This document shows, one piece after another, positions 36,323 through 45,079 of a stretch of DNA of 64,000 nt; the first letter of the stretch is position 1; each line of letters begins with the position of its first letter. The stretch is taken from assembly GCA_020072645.1 (NCBI GenBank), contig JAIQGK010000008.1:186001-250000 (forward strand), written 5' to 3'. This stretch comes from Terriglobia bacterium. Lineage in GTDB: Bacteria; Acidobacteriota; Terriglobia; Terriglobales; Acidobacteriaceae. The notes beneath the pieces were generated by a model that had not been told where the DNA came from, made no database searches, and worked only from the letters and a program-made list of their open reading frames with translations. The position numbers were made by a program, and so were the translations under genes.

Positions 36323-37012
36323 TCAAGCGGTGGTGAGGAGCTTTGCCGGAGAGTGCAGCAGAATCTTGCCACGCGTCTTTACCAGAACTCCTTGCCTGTG
36401 CCACTGGCTGATGAGGCGGCTGGCGGTGAAATGCGTGACGTTGGCGGCCTCCGCCAGTTCTTCATTGGTCACGTCCAGTTCGATCCCTTGGGGGCGCTTG
36501 CGGCCAATACCCTGGGCCAGGTTGAATAAGACCGCGGCAAGGCGTTGCGGGGCGTTCTGGCAGGTGAGCGCCACATGAGTAGCGACATAGAAGGTCAGAT
36601 ACTCCGAGGCTGTGATCAATGCATTTTCAACTAACTGAGGGTAGCGCACGGCGAGCCGCCGGATGGTTGGCCTGTCCCAGATGAGCATGGTGCTGTCTTT
36701 TACCGTTTCAGTGCTGACGATGTAGTCAGAAGGACGGCACTGCATTGCCGCGCCGCCAATGATCTCACCTACAGGAAGCCACATGAGCAGAATCTTGTGG
36801 CCATCCGGCGTGAGGATAAAAAAGCGCGCCCTTCCCCTGACCAACAGAAACACCGAGTTGGCAGGAGTGCCCTGCGATGCGATCACCGCGCCAGCGCGAA
36901 AATGACACTCCCGGGCCGCACTCAGGATGGTCTCCACCTCTAGCGGGGAAAGCCCTTCAAAAAATGGGGACTTAATCCGCGGCTGTATGGCGGCAAGTTG
37001 CGCGGCGCTCAT
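36323..37012 (-). CDS. Crp/Fnr-family transcription regulator
   Basis: A 229-residue regulator. The cyclic-nucleotide-like beta barrel covers residues from about 15 to 110 (SPFFEGLSPLEVETILSAARE, GEIIGGAAMQCRPSDYIV). The C-terminal winged helix contains LDVTNEELAEAANVTHFTASRLISQWHRQGVLVKTRGKILL, with recognition helix TASRLISQWHRQG. No N-terminal Fe-S cysteine cluster is seen, so it is not a classic FNR. The start ATG has GGAG upstream. It is a candidate to bind the GTGAY-N4-RTCAC sites at 42335, 43085 and 46082 (inference). Confidence 0.88.
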   Translation of the reverse strand: MSAAQLAAIQPRIKSPFFEGLSPLEVETILSAARECHFRAGAVIASQGTPANSVFLLVRGRARFFILTPDGHKILLMWLPVGEIIGGAAMQCRPSDYIVSTETVKDSTMLIWDRPTIRRLAVRYPQLVENALITASEYLTFYVATHVALTCQNAPQRLAAVLFNLAQGIGRKRPQGIELDVTNEELAEAANVTHFTASRLISQWHRQGVLVKTRGKILLHSPAKLLTTA

Positions 37013-37418
37013 GGGCACACTCCACCTTTTCTACGAATGATGGATGCTTAAGGGAAGCCTTGGCTGTGACGTGGAACACCTTTGCGGATGGCGCCCAGCG
37101 CGAGATGGCTTGAATCCTGATTCCGTTGGCGCCAAACAATGAAACGATTGCCGTTGGCCCTGCACTAAGAAACAGGCCATCCTGACACGTGGATCGCCAT
37201 GCCAAGGAGGCAATCATGATTGCAATCCCCAACTTACTTCGCCGAATTGTTCAAATCATGCCGTAGCGGCCATCCTGAGTCGTGAATTGTGCGTCGATGA
37301 AGCGATCAATTAAAGACACGGGCCAATCTAGCCCGCGTTGTTTAAAGGAATGTGAATGGAAGGTTAGTGTTTGATTGCCTTACTTTTAGCTGCCCGAGTT
37401 GCTGCTGGGCAGGAACTG
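37013..37418. other. Region without a supported gene
   Basis: Open frames here are short, lack Shine-Dalgarno sequences and have composition typical of antisense shadows. No clear repeat or hairpin was found. It probably contains the promoter of the Crp/Fnr gene. Confidence 0.5.
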
Positions 37419-37514
37419 CTATCGAACGAACAAGCACAGGATGCGAACGGCAAGTTTTTCTTCAAGCTTTGCGGCAAGTTGCTTGATGAATAAGTAGACG
37501 GTGGGAATTCGCAT
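37419..37514 (-). CDS. Possible 31-residue small protein with strong Shine-Dalgarno
   Basis: A complete frame on the minus strand beginning at 37514 after a perfect AGGAGG five bases upstream of the ATG. The product has an amphipathic or weakly hydrophobic pattern (MRIPTVYLFIKQLAAKLEEK, then a Val/Leu/Phe-rich end with one Cys). It is too short for family recognition. The ideal ribosome-binding site is the only positive evidence. It could also be a leader peptide. Confidence 0.4.
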   Translation of the reverse strand: MRIPTVYLFIKQLAAKLEEKLAVRILCLFVR

Positions 37515-37640
37515 AAAGCCTCCTGGGAACTCGAATTGTGATCGACAAAGAAGCCAGGAGCGATTCTAGGCTGCGACTGTTAACGGCTTGTGAACGAGAA
37601 GTTTAGATTTGTTGAAACTAAGCCCGAAAAGGTGCCGGAA

Positions 37641-37668
37641 AAAAAAGGGCCCGGCCTAAGCCGGACCC
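37641..37668 (-). terminator. Rho-independent terminator for the phospholipase C-like gene
   Basis: On the minus strand, GGGTCCGGC pairs with GCCGGGCCC (one G-T wobble) and is followed by six T. It begins 20 bases after the stop codon at 37688. Confidence 0.85.
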
Positions 37669-37687
37669 GATCCCAGGGAGGGGGAAC

Positions 37688-39310
37688 TTACTTCGTCGGC
37701 GTGCAATCCTGCGCGGGCGGCAGCGCCACGCCAATCGTTGTGTTCAGTGATGGCGACGTGTTGAAGTCAAACATATCCTGCAAGGTATTGGCATGCTGAT
37801 CGCGCTTGGTGAGATGTGGACGTGCCGGCTCATCCTTATCATCATCTTGCGTGCTGCCTGCCGGCGTCATGAAGATGGTTTCGATCAACGCCAGAATTGA
37901 AGTGTGGTCGCCCACGGTGTGCGAAACATAGCTTGGTTTCGAAAACGGTGAGATTGCCACAAACGGCACGCGAACGCCATATTGATCAAAGTTCGCGCAT
38001 GCAGCCGGATATGGCCCGGTAGGATCGAGAGCGAATTGCGGGCACAAATCAGCGGCGTCATTCGTGGTTGTATCGGTAGCGCTCAGCAAATTGCTTGAGC
38101 ATTCCGCACCTTTGCCCGGTTGCAGGCTCAGCGGAGGATTAGATAGATCGGCGCACTGCCCTGGGCTGATGCCATCAGGATTCGGAGCATGGCCCTGCCG
38201 CGCGCGAGGAGGCTGCACGTGGTCATAGAATCCGCCGTGCTCGTCGTAAGTGAAAAGAATAATCGTATCTTTCCAGAACGGACTGTTGCGCACCGCATTC
38301 ACAACCAAGGACACAAAAGCCTGTCCGCGCTGAATGTCGGTCGGCGGATGCTCGTCATTTTCTTTGGTGATGCCCAGCACGCCCAGGTTCGGATCGACGA
38401 ATGAAACCTGCGGTAACGGCGGCAACGCTGGCGACCCCGCAATCTGTCCTAAGAAGACTGGCAGCGGCAGAAAGTGTGGATCAATGGGGCTGGGGAACGG
38501 ACGGAAGCTGCCGCCCTGCGGAACGTCCTGGAAATAATCCGCCCAGGTCACGCCATTTTTTTCCATCAGATCAAAAATCGTGCCGGTGATGGGCTTGTAG
38601 CCGCCGCTTCCCGGAAGCGGAAAACTGTCACTCGTAGTGAGATGGCCAAAGGATGTGGCCGCCATCAGATAAGACCGATTCGGAAACGTGGGGCCGAGGA
38701 CCGGAGCGAAGTAGCGATCGTTCACTGCGAATTTCTGCGCCAGATCGTAATAGAAGGGAATTTCATTCTGGTTATAAAAAGCCATGGTCTGGTCGTCCGT
38801 GGCATTTTCCACGCCATTATCTATCTGTTCCGTCTTGTCATTGATCAGCACAAAGCCATCCATCAGCGACTGGAAGAGAGTGTCATTGGGATGGTTGAAG
38901 TTGGCTTCGCGATGGGTGCTTGCCCAACCATGATCGAGATCGGGAGCCACGCAGCGGCGCGAATCATGGAAAGCAAACACCGTGCTGCCGTCATCGTCCT
39001 TGTTGGCATTGCGGCAGGTGAAATTGCCCGCTGCGTCAACACGGCAGCTCAGGCCATCCACACAGGAGTGATCACCTTTAGGGCAACCGCCGTTGCGTCC
39101 GTCACCGTCTTCATGCCTGGGGCTGTGGTATGGGCTGCCAGGCGCGTAGGCCAGCGCGCCGAAATAGTTATCGAACGAATGGTTCTCCTGCATGATCACG
39201 ATAACGTGCTTGGCCTGGTGAGGATCGCCTTCGGCCATGGCTGAAATCCCAACCAGCAACATTGCAAACAATAAGAACGGAAGTGCAACGCGAATGCCGA
39301 ACCAACGCAT
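37688..39310 (-). CDS. Secreted phospholipase C / acid phosphatase-family phosphoesterase
   Basis: A 540-residue enzyme of the bacterial phosphoesterase (PLC-type) family that cleaves phosphocholine-type or other phosphate esters outside the cell. It has a signal peptide (IRVALPFLLFAMLLVGISAMA). The family start follows (KHVIVIMQENHSFDNYFGAL with metal-binding Glu/Asn). Later segments include FVLINDKTEQIDNG, FAVNDRYFAPVLGPTFPNRSYLMAATS (catalytic Thr-type region), FTYDEHGGFYDHVQPP, and ISPFSKPSYVSHTVGDHTSILALIE. Length fits non-haemolytic bacterial PLCs without the extra C-terminal domains. A terminator follows. Confidence 0.9.
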   Translation of the reverse strand: MRWFGIRVALPFLLFAMLLVGISAMAEGDPHQAKHVIVIMQENHSFDNYFGALAYAPGSPYHSPRHEDGDGRNGGCPKGDHSCVDGLSCRVDAAGNFTCRNANKDDDGSTVFAFHDSRRCVAPDLDHGWASTHREANFNHPNDTLFQSLMDGFVLINDKTEQIDNGVENATDDQTMAFYNQNEIPFYYDLAQKFAVNDRYFAPVLGPTFPNRSYLMAATSFGHLTTSDSFPLPGSGGYKPITGTIFDLMEKNGVTWADYFQDVPQGGSFRPFPSPIDPHFLPLPVFLGQIAGSPALPPLPQVSFVDPNLGVLGITKENDEHPPTDIQRGQAFVSLVVNAVRNSPFWKDTIILFTYDEHGGFYDHVQPPRARQGHAPNPDGISPGQCADLSNPPLSLQPGKGAECSSNLLSATDTTTNDAADLCPQFALDPTGPYPAACANFDQYGVRVPFVAISPFSKPSYVSHTVGDHTSILALIETIFMTPAGSTQDDDKDEPARPHLTKRDQHANTLQDMFDFNTSPSLNTTIGVALPPAQDCTPTK

Positions 39311-39533
39311 AATGCTCTCTCCTTTTTCTGTGGACCTTCTTTACCATGCGACTTATAACACAAACTTCCTGCAGATGCATTAGACAGGAGACATCCCATA
39401 GATTGGTGAAGATCGCGTTAAAATTCGAGGTTGAGGAGGAGGCCCGGGCTCTAGCGCATTTTGTTGTCAGCTCAGCAGAACCAGGGCAGCAGAAGTGAAG
39501 TGCTTTAGCCGAAAGCCAATGCGCAAGCTGCGC

Positions 39534-40071
39534 CTAAGCTCTTGCTCTTTTGAGACATGTCCCCGCCGCATCAGGTCCTCTACGCGCGAGCACCTTAAAT
39601 TCCGCTCCATCATTGGAGTGATAGTTCACCAGAAACTTTTCAAGCTCTTTTAGCAAATCCTTATTCAGGTCATTGATTGAGTTGATATTGGAATGCGTGT
39701 GGCTGGATTCGGCCACCGCGAGGAGACGGTCATTGCGCTCTGACTCCTTTTTCTGTCTGCCTGCCCTCAATCACTCCGATCAGACGCGCCTTCACCAGAC
39801 ATCCGGTAAACACCGGCTGGTCCATTAGCACCAGTACGTCAATGGGATCTCCATCGTCACCTTCAGTTGAAGGAATGAAGCCGAAGTCGTGCGGAAACGC
39901 CATGCCTTCCGGCAGGACTTTTCTCAACGCGAATATCTGCTGGTCTGTGTCCCAGGCATATTTATTGCGGCTGCCCTTCGGGGTTTCAATGATCACCTGC
40001 ACCTTCTTATCTTTATCTAAGGCGGCAAGCCGGGTCGGGTTTGCTATTCCTTGCCTCTTCTTTTGGGCCAA
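39534..40071 (-). pseudogene. ppa: Inorganic pyrophosphatase gene broken by a one-base frameshift
   Basis: Two overlapping frames together give one soluble family I pyrophosphatase of about 178 residues. The first (from 40071) covers IETPKGSRNKYAWD, MAFPHDFGFIPST and the catalytic EGDDGDPIDVLVL, then goes out of frame. The second (ending 39534) continues ESERNDRLLAVAESSHTH to the natural end. The break is at a run of five T (39748-39752; five A on the coding strand); four would restore QTEKESERNDR. A homopolymer sequencing error is as likely as real loss, since the enzyme is usually essential. Confidence 0.88.
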
Positions 40072-40425
40072 TGTTATCTCCGGTTTTCGGCGGATATTTC
40101 AATCAGATGTTGAGCGGCGAGCGCAGGTGGCATTTGGATGTCTGGAGATCTTTAACTCACCCCGGTGTTGCTGGCCCGCGCTGCTGGACTGTGAGGCAAA
40201 CTCGAAGAATCCCCTTACGCGGCAACCCGATAGTACGTTCGGCATTCCTACACTAGGAAGCGCGTTAATTCCTGCATCCGCTTCCGGACACCAAGAAGGC
40301 GTAGGAATTTATATTCACAATCAATTGGGGCGGGCTAAGGCAGAGTCCTCTGAGCATTTAGAGAAATCAGGCCACCCTGCCCGCAAGCTTTAGGAGCGCC
40401 GATGCGCGCCGGAGGAAATAATTTT
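40072..40425. other. Gap between divergent ppa and alcohol dehydrogenase genes
   Basis: No gene is supported. The only structure noted is a small inverted repeat TTCCTA-CAC-TAGGAA (about 40245-40259) and an AT-rich stretch near 40308-40325, which could hold the dehydrogenase promoter. Confidence 0.45.
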
Positions 40426-41652
40426 ATGAAAGCAGTCGTTTTTGGCGGAATCGGCAAAGTTTCACTGGAAACTGTTCCGGAACCCAAGTTGCAGAAACAA
40501 TCTGACGCGATCATTCGTATTACATCCAGCGCAATCTGCGGCACTGATCTGCATTTCATTCGCGGGACGGCGCCAGGTATGAAAGAAGGCCGAATCCTGG
40601 GGCATGAAGCAGTAGGCATTGTGGAAGAAGTCGGCAAGTCAGTCAGGAATCTGCGCAAAGGCGACCGTGTGGTTGTGCCGTCAACTGTCGGCTGTGGAAG
40701 CTGCGTGTATTGCCGGGCGGGCTATCATTCGCAATGCAACGTCGCCAATCCCAATGGTCCTGATGCCGGCACTGTCTTTTTTGGCGGCCCGGATGAAGCC
40801 GGTGGTCTGAATGGACTGCAAGCCGAGTATGCGCGCATACCATTCGCGGGAGCGGTGCTGGTAAAACTTCCGGAAGAGATCTCTGACGACCAGGCCATTC
40901 TGATGTCTGACATTCTTCCGACTTCTTACATGGCTGCGGTCATGGCGGAAATAAAACCTTCCAACATCGTTGCGATTTTTGGATGTGGCCCGGTTGGATT
41001 ATTTGCTATTACCTGCGCACAGCATCTTGGCGCAGGCCGGGTCTTCGCTATCGATAGTGTCGAGGCGCGTCTGGAAATGGCGCGAGCGCATGGCGCAGAG
41101 GTCATTAACTTCCAGAAAGAAAATCCCATTGAAGCGCTGAAAGAAGCTACAAATGGTTCCGGCCCAGACCGCGTGATTGATGCCGTTGGAGTGGACGCGG
41201 CAACCGCCACGAAGGGGCCGGCCGCCGACAAGAAAGCGCAAAAAGAATTCAAGCAGGAGCTGAAGAAAATTGCCGAAGAGGGAACACCGAAAGGCAAAGA
41301 CTTCCAGCCGGGTGGCGCACCCAGCCAGGCATTGAAATGGGCAATCGAATCGGTCGCCAAAGCCGGGACTGTCTCAGTGATTGGCGTTTACCCCGCGCCT
41401 CTTCAGGATTTTCCGATTGAACAAATCATGGAAAAAAACCTGACGCTGAGAGCCGGCAACTGCAACCATCGCCGCTACATGCCGGACATGATCGAACTGG
41501 TAAGAAGCGGCGTGATTCATCCTGAGCAATTTCTTACACAAGTGGAACCCATTAGCTCAGCGATTGATGCCTACCACGCTTTTGACAGGCATGAACGTGG
41601 CTGGATCAAGGTAAAACTGGATCCGACCGAACAACAGGAACGTGCGGCTTAA
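40426..41652 (+). CDS. Zinc-dependent alcohol/formaldehyde dehydrogenase family (MDR)
   Basis: A 408-residue medium-chain dehydrogenase. The ATG at 40426 follows GGAGG. Zinc ligands are visible: CGTDLHF (catalytic Cys), GHEAVG (His-Glu), and the structural-zinc CGSCVYCRAGYHSQC cluster. The NAD site is VAIFGCGPVGLFAITCAQHLGAGRVFAID. An insertion near residue 275 (KGPAADKKAQKEFKQELKK) and overall shape resemble the glutathione-independent formaldehyde dehydrogenase group. The DUF892 gene follows 51 bases later, and the stress-gene neighbours suggest a detoxification role (inference). Confidence 0.88.
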   Translation: MKAVVFGGIGKVSLETVPEPKLQKQSDAIIRITSSAICGTDLHFIRGTAPGMKEGRILGHEAVGIVEEVGKSVRNLRKGDRVVVPSTVGCGSCVYCRAGYHSQCNVANPNGPDAGTVFFGGPDEAGGLNGLQAEYARIPFAGAVLVKLPEEISDDQAILMSDILPTSYMAAVMAEIKPSNIVAIFGCGPVGLFAITCAQHLGAGRVFAIDSVEARLEMARAHGAEVINFQKENPIEALKEATNGSGPDRVIDAVGVDAATATKGPAADKKAQKEFKQELKKIAEEGTPKGKDFQPGGAPSQALKWAIESVAKAGTVSVIGVYPAPLQDFPIEQIMEKNLTLRAGNCNHRRYMPDMIELVRSGVIHPEQFLTQVEPISSAIDAYHAFDRHERGWIKVKLDPTEQQERAA

Positions 41653-41703
41653 CGCAAAAACACCAGATGATTGAGTACTGAAATCTACCATAAGGAGCAA
41701 AAC

Positions 41704-42213
41704 ATGAAATTATTCTCTGCCAACCTTGATTCCCTGAGAGATCTTTATCGCAACCAGCTACGCATGCTGCTTTCCACCGAGCAACAAATTATTGACGCGT
41801 TGCCAACCATGATCGAGAAGGCGACTGATGTTCAACTGAAGCAGGCTTTCCAATCCCACCTTCAGGAAACGCGTGTCCATGTAACCAGATTACAAGACAT
41901 TCTCCGGCAGGAGCTTCGCGATGCGGAGCCAATTAAATGCAAAGTGCTCTCAGCTCTGGTCACTGAAGCCGAGGACATGATTAAGGACGCAACAGACTTG
42001 ACGGTCCGCGATGTTGCATTGATCGCTGGCGCGCAGCGGGTGGAGCATTATGAAATTGCTTCCTATGGAACGGTCCGCCGCTGGGCCGAAATTCTTGGCA
42101 GAGCAGAGCAGGCCGCGCTGCTTGATAAGACTGTCCAGGAAGAAGGACACGCCGATCATCTGCTTACGTCCATTGCTGATCGCGTAAACGTAGAAGCCGA
42201 TAAAGCCGCTTAA
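41704..42213 (+). CDS. DUF892 ferritin-like protein (YciE/YciF type)
   Basis: A 169-residue four-helix protein of the YciE/YciF family, linked to stress and with a di-iron-like helical bundle. The ATG at 41704 has AAGGAG nine bases upstream. Signature segments are FSANLDSLRDLYRNQLRMLLSTEQQIIDALP, SALVTEAEDMIKDAT, AGAQRVEHYEIASYGTVRRWAE and QEEGHADHLLTSIA, with the Glu and His residues expected for metal binding. It is probably co-transcribed with the dehydrogenase. Confidence 0.88.
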   Translation: MKLFSANLDSLRDLYRNQLRMLLSTEQQIIDALPTMIEKATDVQLKQAFQSHLQETRVHVTRLQDILRQELRDAEPIKCKVLSALVTEAEDMIKDATDLTVRDVALIAGAQRVEHYEIASYGTVRRWAEILGRAEQAALLDKTVQEEGHADHLLTSIADRVNVEADKAA

Positions 42214-42242
42214 AGCTCAGGGCCTTGCGATCGCGAATTGTT

Positions 42243-42283
42243 TCTTCCCCTGAAGCCGCGTAAATGCGGCCTCAGGGGGGAAG
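42243..42283 (+). other. GC-rich hairpin after the DUF892 gene
   Basis: CTTCCCCTGA and AGCCGC form stems with GCGG and TCAGGGGGGAAG around a GTAAAT loop, 30 bases after the stop codon. No T-tract follows. It is a likely transcript-end structure. Confidence 0.5.
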
Positions 42284-42334
42284 AGCGCGTTCGTCTTGCA
42301 ATGTTCAACCCGCACAACTGAATCACAATCTTCC

Positions 42335-42348
42335 GTGATCCTTATCAC
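42335..42348 (+). promoter_or_regulatory. Crp/Fnr-type palindrome upstream of hsp20
   Basis: GTGAT-CCTT-ATCAC, a perfect 5-4-5 palindrome, ends 104 bases before the Hsp20 ATG at 42452. The same pattern occurs upstream of glucan phosphorylase (43085) and the universal stress protein gene (46082). Confidence 0.6.
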
Positions 42349-42451
42349 AGTTACCCCGGCACTTCAGCCTTTAAAGTTATTTCAGAAGTATTTTCAAAGA
42401 ATTAACCGCAACCCATCAGGGAACAGCTCTCATAGAAAAGGAGATACCATC

Positions 42452-42946
42452 ATGTCAAATATTATTCGCAGAAACCCGTTTTTTGAGTTGACTTCACTTC
42501 AAGACCGGATGAACCAGCTCTTTAATCAGCCATTTGGCGGCTTTGAAAACTTTGGACTTGAGCAACAACTGGCGCCAGAGAGTTTCCTGCCACCAGTCGA
42601 TATTTCTGAAGATGACCACAACATCACGCTGCAGGCGGAAATCCCGGGCGTGAAGCAGGAAGACCTGAACATCACCCTTGAGAACAATGTGCTTACCATC
42701 GCTGGTGAACGCAAGTTCAAGGAGGAAGAAAAGAAGGAAAACTTCCACAGGATTGAACGGCGCTACGGGAAATTCACCCGCTCCTTCACTCTGCCCGCCA
42801 CCGTGGACGCAGAGAAGGTAAATGCCACTTTTGAGAATGGCTTGTTGAATATTACTCTCGCAAAGCGGGAAGAATTCAAGCCTAAGCAGATCACCATCGG
42901 CGTGAACAAAGCTCCGGTCGCTTCATCAAAGGGCAAAGCAGCCTAA
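42452..42946 (+). CDS. Small heat-shock protein (Hsp20/alpha-crystallin)
   Basis: An ATP-independent chaperone of 164 residues. The ATG at 42452 has AAGGAGA nine bases upstream; upstream in-frame sequence is not conserved. The alpha-crystallin domain spans residues from about 45 to 140: PPVDISEDDHNITLQAEIPGV, NVLTIAGERKF, and FHRIERRYGKFTRSFTLPATVD with the usual G-L-L-N-I-T-L motif (NGLLNITLAKR). The N-terminal NPFFELTSLQDRMNQLF is typical of bacterial class A proteins. It is monocistronic. Confidence 0.95.
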   Translation: MSNIIRRNPFFELTSLQDRMNQLFNQPFGGFENFGLEQQLAPESFLPPVDISEDDHNITLQAEIPGVKQEDLNITLENNVLTIAGERKFKEEEKKENFHRIERRYGKFTRSFTLPATVDAEKVNATFENGLLNITLAKREEFKPKQITIGVNKAPVASSKGKAA

Positions 42947-42963
42947 ACATCAACGTGCAAGCA

Positions 42964-42990
42964 GGTGGCTACAGAAGACCTGTGGCCACC
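42964..42990 (+). terminator. Hairpin after hsp20
   Basis: GGTGGCTACAG pairs with CTGTGGCCACC (one G-T wobble), 17 bases after the stop codon. There is no strong T-tract, so it is a moderate candidate. Confidence 0.5.
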
Positions 42991-43084
42991 GATGCTCTTT
43001 GCCGCTTCGAATCAGCGGGCCAACCGCACATCTCCTTTTGCTTATTGCTCAATACAAGCGCTTCCGCATAAAGACTTACGCAAG

Positions 43085-43098
43085 GTGACAGCAGTCAC
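43085..43098 (+). promoter_or_regulatory. Crp/Fnr-type palindrome upstream of glucan phosphorylase
   Basis: GTGAC-AGCA-GTCAC, a perfect 5-4-5 palindrome ending 95 bases before the glucan phosphorylase start at 43193. Confidence 0.6.
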
Positions 43099-43192
43099 AG
43101 ACGTTACAGGCCATTTGTCCCATGTTTAGGGGTGGGCGCTTGCTCTGGGTTCGTTTGCCGAGTGCAGAGTAAACGGAGACCATCAACCCGGA

Positions 43193-44965
43193 ATGGCATC
43201 AGGGCGTAGATCAAAAATGAATTCTCATCCAATTGGCGCAGCATATTTTTCTATGGAGATCGCGCTGGAAGCAGGCTTGCCCACCTATGCGGGTGGACTG
43301 GGAATTCTGGCTGGTGACACGCTCCGTTCCGCGGCTGATATGGGGTTGCCGATGGCGGGTGTCACGCTGCTGCATCGCAAGGGCTACTTTGAGCAGCATC
43401 TGGATGCGCGGGGAAATCAGTCTGAAGCGCCGTCAATCTGGACACCTGAAAGAGTTTTGCAGCCGCTTGAGGCACGGGCCTCTATTGTTGTTGAAGGCCA
43501 AACGATTGCAATACGGGCGTGGCAATATACGGTTCGCGGTTTTAACGGACACACTGTGCCTGTCTATCTTCTGGATACGGCGCTTCAGGAAAATCCTCCA
43601 TTCATGCAAACGTTAACGGACCACCTATATGGCGGCGATGAACACTATCGACTCTGCCAGGAAGTTGTTCTTGGCATTGGCGGAATCGCAATGCTGCGTC
43701 AACTGGGACATCACCACGTGATGACGTATCACATGAATGAAGGACACGCGGCACTGCTGGCGCTTGCTCTGTTGGAAGAGCATGTGGCAGGGCGCTCCCC
43801 GGCGGAGAGTTCTGCGGAAGAGACTGCCTTTGTCCGCAAGAAATGCGTTTTCACCACGCACACTCCAGTTCCTGCCGGACACGACCAATTCTCCAACGGC
43901 CTTGTGCGCCGCGTCCTGGGTGACGAGCGCACGGCCACCCTGGAACGCGCGGGCTGCCTGAGCGGGGAAGTCCTCAACATGACTGACCTGGCGTTGCGTT
44001 TTTCCCATTACATCAATGGCGTGGCCATGCAGCATGGTGAAGTGTCGCGCGGAATGTTTCCCGAATATTCAATCCGCGCAATTACCAATGGCGTGCATGC
44101 CGGAACATGGGCTTCGCTGCCATTTCAGGAGCTTTATGACCGGCACATTCCGGAATGGCGCCGCGACAATCTTTATTTCCGTTACGCCATTGGCATCCCC
44201 TTGAAAGAAATCCATGATGCTCATGCTGAGGCGAAGAGTGCGCTGATTGCAGAGGTAGCGCGTGCGACAGGTGTCCAACTTGATGCGAATGTATTGACTT
44301 TAGGGTTCGCGCGCCGTGCGACCGCTTACAAACGCGCAGATCTCTTGTTCTCTGACCTGGAGCGCCTCAGATCGATTGCCCGCAACGTGGGACCATTGCA
44401 GATTATTTACGGCGGCAAGGCGCATCCGCAGGACGAAACGGGAAAGGAACAGATTCGGCATGTTGTTACGGCAATGACAGCGTTGAAAGATATCATCCCA
44501 TCGGTCTACGTGGAGAACTATGACATGCGATGGGCATCGCTCATTACAAGCGGTGTGGACCTGTGGCTCAATACGCCTGAACGTCCGCATGAAGCTTCCG
44601 GCACCAGCGGCATGAAAGCTGCGTTGAACGGCGTGCCAAGCTTTAGCGTTCCGGACGGATGGTGGCTTGAAGGGCACGTTGAAGGCGCGACGGGCTGGGA
44701 CATTGGGCGCGATGAGATTCCGGAAACTGAAGCCGTTGAAATTGCCGCTCTCTATCACAAACTCGAGAAGATCATTGTGCCGTTATTTTATGGCCGGCCG
44801 GATGCCTACGCTGAAGTTATGCGTTTATCCATAGCCTTGAATGGCTCCTTCTTTAATACGCAGAGAATGCTGGCACAATATGTTTTGGACGCCTACTTTG
44901 AAGGCAAGAGTGCCATGCCGGCGGAACATGCCGTAGCGAACAGCCGGCATTCTGATGCCGCATGA
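43193..44965 (+). CDS. glgP: Alpha-glucan (glycogen/maltodextrin) phosphorylase, short type
   Basis: Releases glucose-1-phosphate from glycogen or maltodextrin ends. The 590-residue protein is of the short (about 600-residue) phosphorylase type. It shows IGAAYFSMEIALEAGLPTYAGGLGILAGD near the start, HMNEGHAALLALALL, FTTHTPVPAGHDQF, and the PLP-lysine site EASGTSGMKAALNGVPSFSVPDG. A second ATG at 43217 is a possible start, as neither has a strong Shine-Dalgarno. A Crp/Fnr-type site lies upstream, consistent with energy mobilisation under stress. Confidence 0.93.
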   Translation: MASGRRSKMNSHPIGAAYFSMEIALEAGLPTYAGGLGILAGDTLRSAADMGLPMAGVTLLHRKGYFEQHLDARGNQSEAPSIWTPERVLQPLEARASIVVEGQTIAIRAWQYTVRGFNGHTVPVYLLDTALQENPPFMQTLTDHLYGGDEHYRLCQEVVLGIGGIAMLRQLGHHHVMTYHMNEGHAALLALALLEEHVAGRSPAESSAEETAFVRKKCVFTTHTPVPAGHDQFSNGLVRRVLGDERTATLERAGCLSGEVLNMTDLALRFSHYINGVAMQHGEVSRGMFPEYSIRAITNGVHAGTWASLPFQELYDRHIPEWRRDNLYFRYAIGIPLKEIHDAHAEAKSALIAEVARATGVQLDANVLTLGFARRATAYKRADLLFSDLERLRSIARNVGPLQIIYGGKAHPQDETGKEQIRHVVTAMTALKDIIPSVYVENYDMRWASLITSGVDLWLNTPERPHEASGTSGMKAALNGVPSFSVPDGWWLEGHVEGATGWDIGRDEIPETEAVEIAALYHKLEKIIVPLFYGRPDAYAEVMRLSIALNGSFFNTQRMLAQYVLDAYFEGKSAMPAEHAVANSRHSDAA

Positions 44966-45079
44966 ATCAACAGCGCAATTTTATTTTCTTCTAGAAGTCA
45001 GATGCGGCGGCGCATGCGACGCGCTCTCGTGATTTGACTCGCCTGAAATTCTCCTTGCGCTATCTGGGTGCAGCCAGAA

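Noticed and set aside
36972-37232. Minus-strand open frame of 86 codons upstream of the Crp/Fnr gene
   Set aside because: No Shine-Dalgarno sequence or recognisable domain, and it overlaps the start of a clear gene.
38474-39244. Long plus-strand open frame of about 256 codons opposite the phospholipase C-like gene
   Set aside because: Lies fully antisense to a well-supported secreted enzyme, has no ribosome site or family motif, and fits the long-shadow pattern of high-GC genes.
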